Shown one piece after another: positions 1 through 10,365 of a stretch of DNA of 64,000 bases. Each line of letters begins with the position of its first letter. Position 1 is the first letter of the stretch. A program made the translations under genes and the position numbers. Source of the DNA: Tuctoria greenei (lineage: Eukaryota > Streptophyta > Magnoliopsida > Poales > Poaceae); assembly GCA_036927565.1 (NCBI GenBank), contig JAYESD010000001.1, positions 6,758,001-6,822,000 of the forward strand. Direction: 5' to 3'. A model generated the notes under the pieces. It was not told where the DNA came from, did no database searches, and saw only the letters and a program-made list of their open reading frames with translations.

Positions 1-1407
1 GAATTCAGATTTGATGAAGACGAACATGGTACCTTATGGCTTGGAAAGAGGATCGTTGTGCCTAATGAAAATCATATTCGAGAAACAATATTAAAGGAGG
101 CACATGACTCGCCATACTCAATTCACCCTGGTTGTACGAAGATGTACAAAGACTTGAAGACTTGCTATTGGTGGAATAGCATGAAGAAGGACATAGCTGA
201 ATACGTAGCACTGTGTGATGTGTGCCAACGAGTCAAGGCGGAACATCAAAGGCCAGCCGGATTATTGCAACCGTTGAAGATTCCTAAATGGAAGTGGGAA
301 GAAATTGGAATGGACTTCATAGTTGGGTTACCCCGTACTCAGTCCGGGTATGACTCAATTTGGGTAATTGTGGATCTCTTAACCAAGTCAGCTCATTTTG
401 TCCCTGTGAAGACCAAATATACAGTTGCACGATTGGCCGAAATATACATGGAGCATATTGTGTGTCGACACGGAGTACCGAAGAAGATAGTCTCGGATAG
501 AGGTTCTCAATTTACCTCCAGATTTTGGCAAAAATTGCATGAAGCTTTGGGAACGAGGTTGAATTTTAGTTCAGCATATCATCCTCAAACGGATGGACAA
601 ACCGAGAGGACCAATCAGATTTCGGAGGACATGTTAAGAGCTTGTGCATTAAAGCATGGGAAAAGTTGGGATAAAAGCTTACCCTACGCAGAATTTTCAT
701 ACAACAATAGTTACCAAGCGAGTTTGAAGATGTCACCATATGAAGCGCTTTATGGGAGGAAGTGTAGGACACCTTTATTCTGGAATGAGGCAGGAGAAAC
801 TCAAGTATTTGGTACGGATGTGTTACAAGAAGTCGAAAAGCAAGTCCGGATAATTCGTGAAAACTTGAGGGCTGCCCAATCAAGACAAAAAGTCTATGCG
901 GACAATAGGAGAAGGAAATTAGCCTTTGAAATAGGAGATTTTGTTTACCTCAAGGTGTCACCTATGAGAGGTCATAAGAGGTTTAACATAAGAGGCAAGC
1001 TCGCACCTCGCTATATTGGACCATTCAAGATTTTGGACAAAAGAGGAGAAGTAGCATATAAGTTGGAGATACCAGCTCATCTTTCAGACGTACACGACGT
1101 ATTTCACGTGTCTCAACTCAAGAAGTGTCTCAGGGTACCAGAAGAACAAGTGCCGATGGACGAGTTAGAACTTCACGAGGATTTGTCCTATGTCGAGCAA
1201 CCTATCAAGATCTTGGACGTGAAGGAAAGGGTCACGAGAAATAAGAGGATCCGTTGGTGCAAAGTGCAATGGAAACACCATACGAAAGCTGAAGCTACAT
1301 GGGAACGTGAAGAAGACCTGAAGGCAGAATTCCCTCACCTTTTCTCCACGCTATCGAATCTCGAGGGCGAGATTCACTTTAAGGAGGGTAGGTTTGTAAC
1401 ACCCTAA
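1..1407 (+). CDS. Pol C-terminal part: integrase and chromodomain (5' partial)
   Basis: Open from base 1 (frame 1) to the TAA at 1405-1407, about 468 codons, with no internal stop. It begins near the end of the RNase H-integrase linker. The HHCC zinc finger comes first (two His near 100-130, CDVC near 214-225). The catalytic triad is intact: Asp at 313-315, Asp at 496-498 and Glu at 604-606, giving D-35-E spacing. A GPY/F-like segment (ARYIGPF type) lies near 1000-1030 and a C-terminal chromodomain (WCKVQWKHH, ATWERE) at about 1250-1340. Integrase inserts the cDNA; chromovirus chromodomains are known to steer it toward heterochromatin. This is the best preserved integrase in the window, but protease and RT are off the left edge, so whether the element is functional is unknown. 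Confidence 0.9.
   Translation, partial: EFRFDEDEHGTLWLGKRIVVPNENHIRETILKEAHDSPYSIHPGCTKMYKDLKTCYWWNSMKKDIAEYVALCDVCQRVKAEHQRPAGLLQPLKIPKWKWEEIGMDFIVGLPRTQSGYDSIWVIVDLLTKSAHFVPVKTKYTVARLAEIYMEHIVCRHGVPKKIVSDRGSQFTSRFWQKLHEALGTRLNFSSAYHPQTDGQTERTNQISEDMLRACALKHGKSWDKSLPYAEFSYNNSYQASLKMSPYEALYGRKCRTPLFWNEAGETQVFGTDVLQEVEKQVRIIRENLRAAQSRQKVYADNRRRKLAFEIGDFVYLKVSPMRGHKRFNIRGKLAPRYIGPFKILDKRGEVAYKLEIPAHLSDVHDVFHVSQLKKCLRVPEEQVPMDELELHEDLSYVEQPIKILDVKERVTRNKRIRWCKVQWKHHTKAEATWEREEDLKAEFPHLFSTLSNLEGEIHFKEGRFVTP
1381..1394 (+). other. Polypurine tract of Tekay-1
   Basis: Purine-rich AAGGAGGGTAGG directly before the TG of the 3' LTR and overlapping the end of pol. This is the plus-strand priming site. 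The same arrangement recurs at 43715-43728 in Tekay-2. Confidence 0.8.
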
Positions 1408-1439
1408 ATTTTCGCATCCTGCATTGCATACATGAGCAT

Positions 1440-2236
1440 GAATTAAACACTAGTAGAATAAGAAAAAAAATAATGATAAAGCATACATATACAAATATGT
1501 GTAGCAAAAGAAGGAAAAGAAAAATATAGTTATAGCCTAAAACTTGTGATAGAGAATAAGTATAAAAAAATAATTAATAATAGATAATATATATATAATA
1601 TAAAATAATAATAATATATAAAAAGAAGTGTATATAAGTAAATTATATAATAATAAATATATAAATATATAAAAATAATAATAAATAAAATGAATAAGAT
1701 AAATAAAATAAATAAAATATAAATAATAAAATATATTATAATAATAATAAAAAAAGGGAGAACCGCCTGCTGGCCAGGCGGCCTAGCCGACCGCGGCCTG
1801 CCTCGGCCCCCACGCCCACGCGCACCGCACGGCTGGGCCCCGCCCGCCGCCTGACGCCCCAGCGCACCGTACTGTGTGCTGCTCCCGGCCTCACACGCCC
1901 GACCCCGCCTCCCACGCTGCGCCCCGCCGCCTGGGCCCCCGCCTCCACACGCGCCACCCCGCCGCCTTGGCTCCCGCGCCGAGCGCCCTCCCGCCGCCTG
2001 CCGCCTTGGCCCCCGCGCCAGCCCGCCCCGCCTCCTCCCACGTCACCCACGCGGTGCGCACGCGCCCTGGGCCCCGCAGCCACGCCCGGCCTCCCGCTCC
2101 CGACGCGACCGCCTGGCCCCGCTGAACCCCGCCGAATCCCGCCCCCCCGCGCGTAGCGTGATTCCCGGGCCCCACCCTCACGCGCATCGCTCACGGACTC
2201 CGCGCCAGCCCGATTTTCTCGCTCGCCCACGCGGTC
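1440..2236. other. Divergent U3: AT-rich then GC-rich block
   Basis: About 1440-1755 is nearly pure A/T with short TAATA/AATAAA-type repeats. About 1760-2236 is extremely C/G-rich, with CCGCC, GCCCCG and CGCGC runs. Long open frames on both strands here are an effect of composition. None of this is found in the other Tekay LTRs of the window. Confidence 0.8.
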
Positions 2237-2243
2237 CAGCGCC

Positions 2244-2251
2244 TATAAAAA
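2244..2251 (+). promoter_or_regulatory. TATA box of Tekay-1 LTR
   Basis: TATAAAAA at the end of the GC-rich block, followed by a leader with purine-rich GAAGAAGAGG-like repeats. Its position in the LTR fits a U3/R boundary just downstream. Confidence 0.6.
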
Positions 2252-4200
2252 AAGGACCGTAGGTCCCTAGGTTTTCCCCCCATCCCAGAAACCGCCGCCG
2301 CCCAGATAAGAAAACGCCGCCGCCGGTACAGGAAGAAAAACTCCAGAGAACAGAGCCGCCGCCAGGGGAAGAAAAGGGAGAAAAAAAAGAGGGGAAGAAG
2401 AGGAAGAAAAAGAGGAGGGTACCACCGTCCATCGGAGATCGTCGCCGTCGTCGTGCTGCCGAGGGACTGCTGCGCCATCTACTTCGTCTACGCGTCGCAT
2501 TCGTTCCGCGGCCGTCAAGCCATCAGATCTACGGTAGGCCATGTTCCCGATGCGAATTTTAGCGACCATATTGAATCTAATAGACGTAAATTGATCGTAG
2601 TTGCGTCCTATTTTTTTTCAGCAGCATTAATCCCCGCTAAAACCCTCGTAAACTCATATGAACACGTATGAACTAGTTGCATCTAATTAATAAACGACCG
2701 TAGTAAATTAATTGTTGAATTGTGCATGCCTGCATGTCATTGCATGTTGATTATTTTGTGTGCATCATGTTGAATTGTATATGTTTTCTTGTATGTATGA
2801 TCACGCGTAGAGGAACGTGCTCAAGAGGCCGCATACGAGGATTTTCATAATCAAGATTTCGAAGCGCTTGAGCAACCCCGTCCACCGGAGCAAGGCAAGT
2901 GTCCTTGAAGCATATTGATCCTGTTTTATTAAATGTTTTGTTTGCGAACTTGTATGCTTGTGTCAAATTGATGGAAATCCTATGGTAGGAAGTTTACTAG
3001 TTTTGTTTGACCACCCTTGTCACCTGGAAATTTATGGTAGAGAGTCGGGAAGGGTTTTTACCTTTTCGCTTCGCTTAATTAATTGGGATGGCAAACAACA
3101 CTACACATTTAATTATGCATCAATGATATTATGGTTAATGTGAACTGGTCAATACGATGGGTGATCTAAGCAAGCCTGGTATGTGGATGGGTTGGATGTT
3201 ATGGTGGTTTGCTTGCTTTAGATCTAAGGACCGGTTCATGCGAGAATAAGCCAGGACTACAGTGCCACCACGAGGCCAAGTATAAGTGCGGCGTAGCTGA
3301 TTAATTAGGGCTTTGCTAGTGCTGTTTGGACCATTGTGGATGCTCGGGGAAGGGGTAGTCGGATTGGGTTTGTTGATGATTGGTGGGACTACCCTGGGAT
3401 TCGAATGGCTCAAGAGGGGGCCCTTGGTTGAAGATGTGCTCAGTTGGAGGCATCGCCACCGGTGAAACCTCAGTGGGGTCTAAATAGACTAGTAATCCCT
3501 TTGTAAAGGCTATTTTGTGATCTCTTGGCCACACACCAACGGAAGTGTGTAATGTGACCGACGGGTCATGGGCATAAGGGAGGTTCTTAGTCGCCGAAAG
3601 GTGATTAAATCACGAACACGTGGGTAAAGAGGTACAAACTCTGCAGAGTTAATTAAAACTATCATGATAGCCATGCTCCCGGTTATGAGCACCTGGACAA
3701 CTTCCATGATTAGAGGGAAATTGGGATTTGGGATGGTTATGGTTATGGATGGGATTATTGTTTAAGACATTGATTATGGTTATTGATAATGGTGAATTAT
3801 GGACTGGTATTATGGTCACATGGTTTATGATGGGTTTACTTCATATAAATATGATACATTGCTTTTCAAATGTTTTACTGTACTTTTCAGCACTTAGCCA
3901 TTATTATTGTCGTCATTTGAATAAGCCACATGTCATACTTTCCACACTTGCTGAGTACGACATGTACTCACTCTTGCAATCCCCCCCCAATAGTTGCAGG
4001 TCAGAATTATGAGTTTAATGGCGATAATGTGGAGATCTAGGCCGTGTCTACCGTCAGCTTTGCCTGTGGTGTTGCATGGAGCTACGCTATCCCTTTTGCT
4101 TAGTTTGCTTAGTTGCTTAATTAGTTTATTTCCGCTGCATTAGTTGAACTTATCATTAATATTCATTAGAGCTTGTATTCGAGGATAATATAGCTTGTGT

Positions 4201-4206
4201 AATAAA
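4201..4206 (+). terminator. Candidate poly(A) signal in Tekay-1 LTR
   Basis: AATAAA about 130 bp before the LTR end. It is conserved at the same place in the Tekay-2 LTRs (38662-38667 and 46457-46462). Confidence 0.5.
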
Positions 4207-4338
4207 ATTTGATAATTAATCTTGTTCTGTGGTAATTTTCTGTATACTCTTTTGTGATTTCACTCGTGTATGTGTGTTGAACATCCTGGGCACACATATG
4301 CGTTAGCTTGGTTCAGTTTTTCGGAACCGGGCGTCACA

Positions 4339-4603
4339 TCACAAATTTAGGCAAGATACATGAATACATAGATTAGATCTTGCAATACAACTTGAAATGA
4401 GAGTTTAAAACATAAGTCCTTAATAGATCAAATACACTCTCACTAATAACTAGATAGAGACTCTCAAACTCAACTCTCCCCACTCAATCTCTCAATCTCT
4501 CCCCCTATAGCTCCCCCTATATCTAAGTACCCCATCCACTAATCTCTCCCCCTTTGGCATCAAGATGCCAAAAAGGAAAAAAAGAGAGGAAGAGCCCATA
4601 GGT
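4339..4603 (-). other. SIRE-1 region between third ORF and 3' LTR
   Basis: No gene. On the plus strand it holds repeated CTCTCCCCC and CTCAATCTCT motifs, which on the element's strand are polypurine GGGGGAGAG runs. One lies next to an inverted repeat GGCATC-AAGATGCC. Such purine runs are typical of the stretch between the last SIRE ORF and the polypurine tract. Confidence 0.55.
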
Positions 4604-6223
4604 CTACTCATCATCGGAGTTGTCATCGTCATCGCCGCCTTGGCGCCCGCTGTCGCTCTCCGTGGCCTCCGGGTCAACATGGGCATCATCATCATCAGTC
4701 GGGACCGCGGTGGAAGTCCCATATTCACCAAACTGAGCGAGCTCCTCAGCAGTGAACTCTGGGAAAGAAGTGAGCTCACCATCACTCTCCTCGGCGGGAG
4801 ACATAGGAATGTCCAGCTTGTCGCACATCGCCTTGAGATACTTCTCGATGCTCCATGCGATGTTGCTGAATTTTCGTCTTCCGGGAAGAGGAGAAAAGAG
4901 CTTTGAAACATTTGAAGAATCCACTCGATGATGAAGGAGGAGGTGAAGGCACAAAGCGAGAGGAAGAAGCGGGAGGATCCGCATTCTTCCTCCTAGGAGC
5001 AACCGGCTCTGGAGGAGGGAGTTGAGGTCGAAGCCTTCGGTGACTTATGTATTTCTTGAAAGTGAGTCCGGAGATCTCTCGATCATGTACATGATGTACG
5101 GAGTGTATCCACATGATCGGTTGGGAGTGTGCGAGATGTTGAAGATGTCATCAAAGATATAATCCACCACATTGAAGCGGACATCTCCATCAATGAGCAC
5201 CATCAAGTGTCTCAAATTTCCTTGTGTTATCCCCGCATCTCCATCCTTGAGGTCAACGGTCTTCCTGAGGACCCGGTTGAGCACACTATAGAAAGGCTTG
5301 ATGTTTCTGATGTGCCTGGCCTCATACTGTGCATGACTTGGGTACATATACTCCAGGGTGTCCCGATCAACTAGCTTCAGATTTGAAATGATGATCTCAT
5401 TATCTAGTTGGTCCTCCAAGTCAAGCAACTGAGCAAACTCCCAATAGGTGGTGGAGTATTGCTCGCCATGAGTCATCCATGTAATCTGGCGATCCCCATC
5501 AGTGTGGAAGTAGATAGTAGAGTAGAATTGGGCAATTACTTCCACATTCCAGTCGTACTGGAAAGCCATGAGCTTCTTCAACCCATGCCTCTCGACGGCC
5601 TCAATCACAGCATTGAAGGCTATGTGATCCTTCTGGGCCATGTAATCCCAGTCTATCCACTGAGCATCTATGACAGGGGTCTGCTTGGTCATGTAGACCG
5701 TCCGCTAATAGTCACAGTGGAAATCACACCAGAAACGGGGATCCACTGTGCTCCTGTCTCTCTGATAGACATTAACCTTCCTGAGCTTGCGTGCCTTCTC
5801 AGCCCCTTTGCCCTTGAAGATATTAGCGTTGAAGGCAGCTGCATGGTTTGGGTTTCGTGCAGGCGAAGACATCCTCAAGGGGCCTATGGGTTGAGAGGCA
5901 CCCTTCTTGACCTTGCTAGCAGCCTTCTTGGCTATTATCACGCTTTTCTTGGATGCAGCATCAACTGGGGCCTTGCCTATATCTTTGGAGGTCCTCGCCC
6001 CCTAGGTTCTAGCTTGTTCACCCAAAGTCACAAGCTGCTTCCTTTTCGGGGCTGCCTCGGCAGCTGCAGAATTGTGCTCTTCTCGCTGCCTCTTCTTTGC
6101 TCTCTAAGATGCAATGTATGCAGCAGCCATCTCTTGATCCTCTCGTTCCTTCTGGCGATAGAGAGCTTGCTTCTCCGCTTCGGTCTTGGAGTCAAAAGGT
6201 GGAACATACTCGTTATCCAACAT
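4604..6223 (-). pseudogene. SIRE-1 third ORF (envelope-like / plant transposon protein), broken
   Basis: Read on the minus strand from the ATG at 6223-6221. The N-terminal 180 or so codons are charged and Lys/Ala-rich, with in-frame stops. The best preserved block (5692-5045, 215 codons) starts after a stop at 5707-5705 and is a globular sequence with many aromatic and acidic residues, including WDYMAQKD and ITWMTHGEQYSTTYWEFAQL. It resembles what is annotated in grass SIRE/Opie elements as a putative plant transposon protein domain. A frameshift follows near 5050. The C-terminal part is Pro/Ser-rich and ends in an acidic tail (DDDDAHVDPE, GGDDDDNSDDE) at 4604. I see no clear signal peptide or membrane anchor, so 'envelope-like' describes position rather than function. 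Which domain family it belongs to is the uncertain part. Confidence 0.6.
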
Positions 6224-7138
6224 GGTTGCTGATAAAAGAAGCAAGGGAATGTGTATGAGTCAAAGGAAGTTAAGGGGTAGAGGTAGAATTCACAAAACAA
6301 ACCTAGGTTAGAGTTTTCACTGTGTAACCCGAACTTGTCCGCCCAGGGGTCGGACTATTCCGCACGAGGTCGGACTTGTCTGCCCAGGGGCCGGACTAGT
6401 CCGGTTCACACAGCAAGAACCCTAATCTAGAGAAATTTTTCAAAAACTACGAATCCTACCACAAAAATAGAGGTACATGATCACATTGATGTGCACAATA
6501 ACATTTGTGAAGAGGTTTCTATCAATAGACCCAAAAGAATTGAATTTCAAGGACTTTGGGGTTAGGTCAAGAATACCTCTTCAAATCTTTGATTCGACGA
6601 AATGTGAGTGAGGAATCGGCCTCCGATGCTTGGGGAAAGGTTCCTAAGCACCTTAGGGCTTCAATCCACCGATTGGAATCGAGATTTTGTGGTTGGAATA
6701 AAAAATTGCCGAAGAGGGGGCAGCTTTCGAGCGTTTTTGGAGAGAGAGTGTTTGAATAGAAGTGGAGAGATCGAGGGCTCCCTGGGGAGGTTAAGTACCC
6801 AAGATTCGGACTAGTCCGGTCAGGGACCCAAACTTGTCCGGCTGTCGGACTGGGTCCGAACTATTCTGAGCCACAGGACTAGTCCGGTCTGAGGGCGGGC
6901 TAGTCCGGTCCTAAGACTGAAAACTCCTATATATTGAGTTTTCAGTGGAGATTTGATCCTTTTGGACTAGATTTCACAAAATATCTTTGTAAACATGGTC
7001 AGTAAGCAATCAACAATCAAAATATGACCATGATTCACAAGGATTCAATAATTTCAAAATAATTTGTAGAAAAATTGAGGAGGATGAGTTTTTGCAAGCA
7101 TGTGTGAATTTTGAAAATAACAATCAGATGTGCAAAAC
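6224..7138 (-). other. SIRE-1 spacer between pol and third ORF, with palindromes
   Basis: No credible gene. Two clusters of the GGACTAGTCC/GGACTTGTCC motif lie at about 6330-6405 and 6805-6920. The same motif occurs in the LTR promoters, but these copies are internal, between pol and ORF3, where a separate promoter for ORF3 could sit. Confidence 0.6.
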
Positions 7139-10100
7139 TTAAGCAACATTTTGATAATCTAAGATATTTAGCTCACTCCTAAGTTCACAAAATCTTTTCT
7201 CATCTAAGGGCTTGGTAAAGATATCGGCCAATTGTTTATCGGTTCTTACATGTGAAATTGCAATGTCTCCTTTGATGGAGTGATCTCTCAAGAAATGGTG
7301 GCGAATATCGATGTGCTTGATCCTTGAGTGTTCAACTGGGTTGTGGGATATTTTGATGGCACTCTCATTGTCACATAAGGGAGGGATATGGCGCAAGTTT
7401 ATGCCATAGTCCCTAAGAGTTTGTCGCATCCAAAGAAGTTGTGCACAACAACTTCCGACGGCGACATACTCTGCTTCAGCTGTGGAAAGAGCAATGGAGA
7501 TTTGTTTCTTTGAAGACCAAGACACTAGAGATCTACCAAGGAATTGGCAAGTTCCCGATGTACTCTTCCTATCAACTTTGCACCCCGCATAGTCCGAATC
7601 GGAGTATCCAATGAGGTTAAACTTAGAGCCTTTGGGGTACCAAAGTCCTAGGCTTGGTGTGTGAACCACATATCTCTTAACGGCGGTCAAATGACACACC
7701 TTAGGAGTGGCTTGAAATCTAGCACACATACACACACTAAGCATGATATCGGTCCTAGATGCACATAAGTAAAGCAATGAGCCTATCATGGAATGATATA
7801 CCTTTTGGTCCACACTTGGACCATCTTCATTGAGATCGAGATGCCCATTGGTTGCCATAGGAGGCTTGATGGGTTTGTCCTTGTCCATGTCAAACTTGTT
7901 GAGTATATCTTGTGTGTACTTGGTTTGACTAATGAACGTGCCTTCCTTGAGTTGCTTCACTTGAAAACCTAGAAAGAACTTCAACTCCCCCATCATGGAC
8001 ATTTCAAATCGTTCTGTCATTATCTTGGAAAACTCATCATAAAAAGCTTTGTTAGTAGAACCAAATATAATGTCATCGACATATATTTGGCAAAGAAACA
8101 AATCATCATTGAAGTGCTTAGTGAATAAAGTATAGTCCGCCTTCCCAATTTTGAAACCATTTTGAGTTAGAAAGTCTCTAAGGCACTCATACCAAGCTCT
8201 AGGAGCTTGTTTGAGTCCATAGAGGGCTTACGCAATTTGTATACATAGTTTGGGAATTCTTCATCTTCAAATCCAGAGGGGTTGCTCCACATACACCTCT
8301 TCCTTGATTGGACCATTGAGGAATGCGCTCTTGAGTCCATTTGCTATAGCTTAAAATCATGGTGAGTAGTAAAGGCAAGTAATATACTAATTGATTTAAG
8401 CCTAGCTACAGGAGCAAAGGTTTCTTTGAAATCCAAACCTTCGACTTGTGAATAATCTTTGGCCACAAGTCGTGACTTGTTCCTTGTAACCACCCCGTGT
8501 TCATCTTGGTTGTTGCAGAACACCCATTTGGTCCCTACAACGTTCGCATTAGGCCTCTTCACAAGCTCCCACACTTGATTTCTTTCGAAGTTGTTGAGCT
8601 CTTCTTGCATGGCCATCACCCAATCCGGATCTCGTAGTGCTTTTTCAACCTTGTGGGGCTCCAAGGAAGAAACAAAATATTAATGTTCACAAAAGTTTGC
8701 AACGCGAGATCGAGTCGTTACCCCCTTGGAGATGTCTCCAAGTATATTGTCAACGGGATGGTCCCATTGGACGCTTTGATGCACTCTTGGGTGAGGCGCT
8801 TGAGGTCTTGGTTCATCATATTGGTCTTCCTCATCCTCATTGTCTCCGCCTTGATTGATGCCTCCATTTTCATCTTCTTGGAGTGCATCTTGGGGAACTT
8901 GATCTTGATCATTTGAGGAAGAGCTTGCTTGATGTGTAGGATGGTCACTTGCATCTTGAGGTTGTTCTTGTGGTCGTATATCCCCAAGTGCCATCCTTCC
9001 TATCACCACTTGTGGAGCTTCTTCTTGATCTAGCACATGATGATTAACTTTCTCCACTTGGGATCCATTAGTCTCATCAAACACTACGTCACGTGCTACT
9101 TCAACAATTCTGGAGGATTTGTTGAAGACACGATAGGCGTAAGTGTTTGAGTCATAGCCAAGCAAGAAACCTTCATCGGACTTAGAAGCAAACTTCGAAG
9201 TCCTAGGCTTCTTGTTAAGAATGTATCATTTGCTCCCAAAACACGAAAGTAAGAGATGTTGGGCTTGTTACCGGTTAGCAGCTCATACAACGTCTTCTTA
9301 AGTATACGGTGAAGATACAACCGGTTTATGGCACAACAAGCGGTGTTGATCGCTTCCACCGAAAACCGGTCTGACGTCTTGTACTCATCAAGCATGGTTC
9401 TTGACATATCAATTAGAGTCCTATTCTTCCTCTCAGCCACCCCATTTTGTTGAGGGGAGTAGGGGGCCGAGAACTCATGCTTGATGCGTTCTTCATCCAA
9501 ATATTCTTCAACTTGAGTATTCTTGAATTTGGTGCCATTGTCACTCCTTATGGTCTTGATACTCAAGGAGAACTCATTTTGAGCTCTCTTCAAGTATCTC
9601 TTGAGAACACCTTGAGTCTCGCTCTTGTCATGGAAAAAGAATACCCAAGTGAAACGTGAAAAATCATCAACAATAACAAGGCCATATTTATTACCACCAA
9701 TACTAATGTAGGCGATTGGACCGAAGAGATCCATGTGTAGAAGCTCCAATGGTATTGATGTTGTCATAATGTTCTTGGATGGATGTGATGCTCCAACTTG
9801 CTTTCCGGCTTGGCATGCGCTACATGGCCTATCCTTTTCAAACACAACATTCTTTAAACCACGGATGTGCTTGCCCTTAAGGAGTTTTTGCAAATTTCTC
9901 ATCCCAACATGGGCTAGCCTCCTATGCCACAGTCATCCCATGTTAGTTTTTGCGATTAAGCATGTATCAAGTAGGGATTTATCCGCGGTGAAATCCACAA
10001 GATAGAGCTTTCTCTTGAGTACACCCTTAAAGGCAATTGAGCCATTGCTTCTCCTTGTGACGGTCACACCCTCATTAGTGAATAAGCAATTATAACCTTT

Positions 10101-10352
10101 GTCACATAGTTGTGATATGGACAAGAGGTTATAATCAAGTGAATCAACATGTAAAACATTTGAAAGAGTGTGATTAGTGGATATAGCAATTTTACCGGTG
10201 CCAAGGATTTTTCCTTGGCTATTGTCCCCAAAGTAGATTCCATCACTTGGATCTTCATTTAGCTCATACTCCACAAACATCTTCCTCTCTCCGGTCATAT
10301 GATTTGTGCATCCACTATCAAGAACCCATTTGGTTCCACTGGAGGAGTATGC
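7139..10352 (-). pseudogene. SIRE-1 pol: protease, integrase, RT, RNase H, several breaks
   Basis: Order on the minus strand is aspartic protease (DSGCTNHMTG just below 10340), GAG-pre-integrase, integrase (CSACQAGK; MDLFGP; SDNGTKF; QNGVAERKN) to about 9,240, a variable acidic hinge to 8,680, RT and RNase H to the stop at 7139. The RT active site YVDD is intact near 8,080. RNase H motifs such as YSDSDYAG, STAEAEYVA and CDNESAI are present. Breaks are a frameshift near 9,920, frame changes around 9,220 and 8,670, a stop replacing the Tyr before QMD at about 8,352, and a scrambled stretch at 8,220-8,350. The first codons are in the +1 frame relative to gag, behind a pyrimidine tract and AG. 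Dead as a whole, though the RT C-terminal half is well kept. Confidence 0.85.
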
Positions 10353-10365
10353 CTACAAGAAAGAT

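Larger units (their letters stand above)
1..4338 (+). mobile_element. Tekay-1: 3' part of a Ty3/gypsy chromovirus
   Basis: Right-hand part of a plus-strand LTR retrotransposon whose 5' end lies outside the window. It holds the end of pol (integrase plus chromodomain), a polypurine tract and a full 3' LTR. Integrase and chromodomain match those of the complete element at 35932-46593 almost residue for residue, which places both in the Tekay (Del) chromovirus lineage. It is inserted in the minus-strand SIRE-1 element, which starts at base 4339. The five bases after the LTR are TCACA; the matching left copy of the target duplication would be outside the window. Confidence 0.9.
1395..4338 (+). 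repeat. 3' LTR of Tekay-1 (2,944 bp)
   Basis: Starts TGTAACACCC and ends GCGTCACA, the same termini as the Tekay-2 LTRs. From about 2,800 to the end it aligns with 37,200-38,798 of the Tekay-2 5' LTR. The first 900 bases do not: here there is an AT-rich tract and a GC-rich block instead of the palindrome-rich U3. A candidate poly(A) signal sits at 4201-4206. Only this one LTR of the element is in the window, so the insertion cannot be dated. Confidence 0.9.

Noticed and set aside
1736..2262. Several overlapping open frames on both strands, Arg/Gly/Pro/Ala-rich
   Set aside because: They fall wholly in the GC-rich U3 block; open frames are expected there by composition.
3135..3707. Minus-strand open frames recurring in each Tekay LTR (also near 37,538-37,990 and 45,335-45,788)
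   Set aside because: They recur because the LTR recurs; the frames carry stops at differing places and no domain, so coding on that strand is not supported.
5408..6232. Long plus-strand open frame (about 274 codons) overlapping the SIRE-1 third ORF
   Set aside because: Antisense shadow of the minus-strand ORF, which has the family-like sequence and the expected place in the element.
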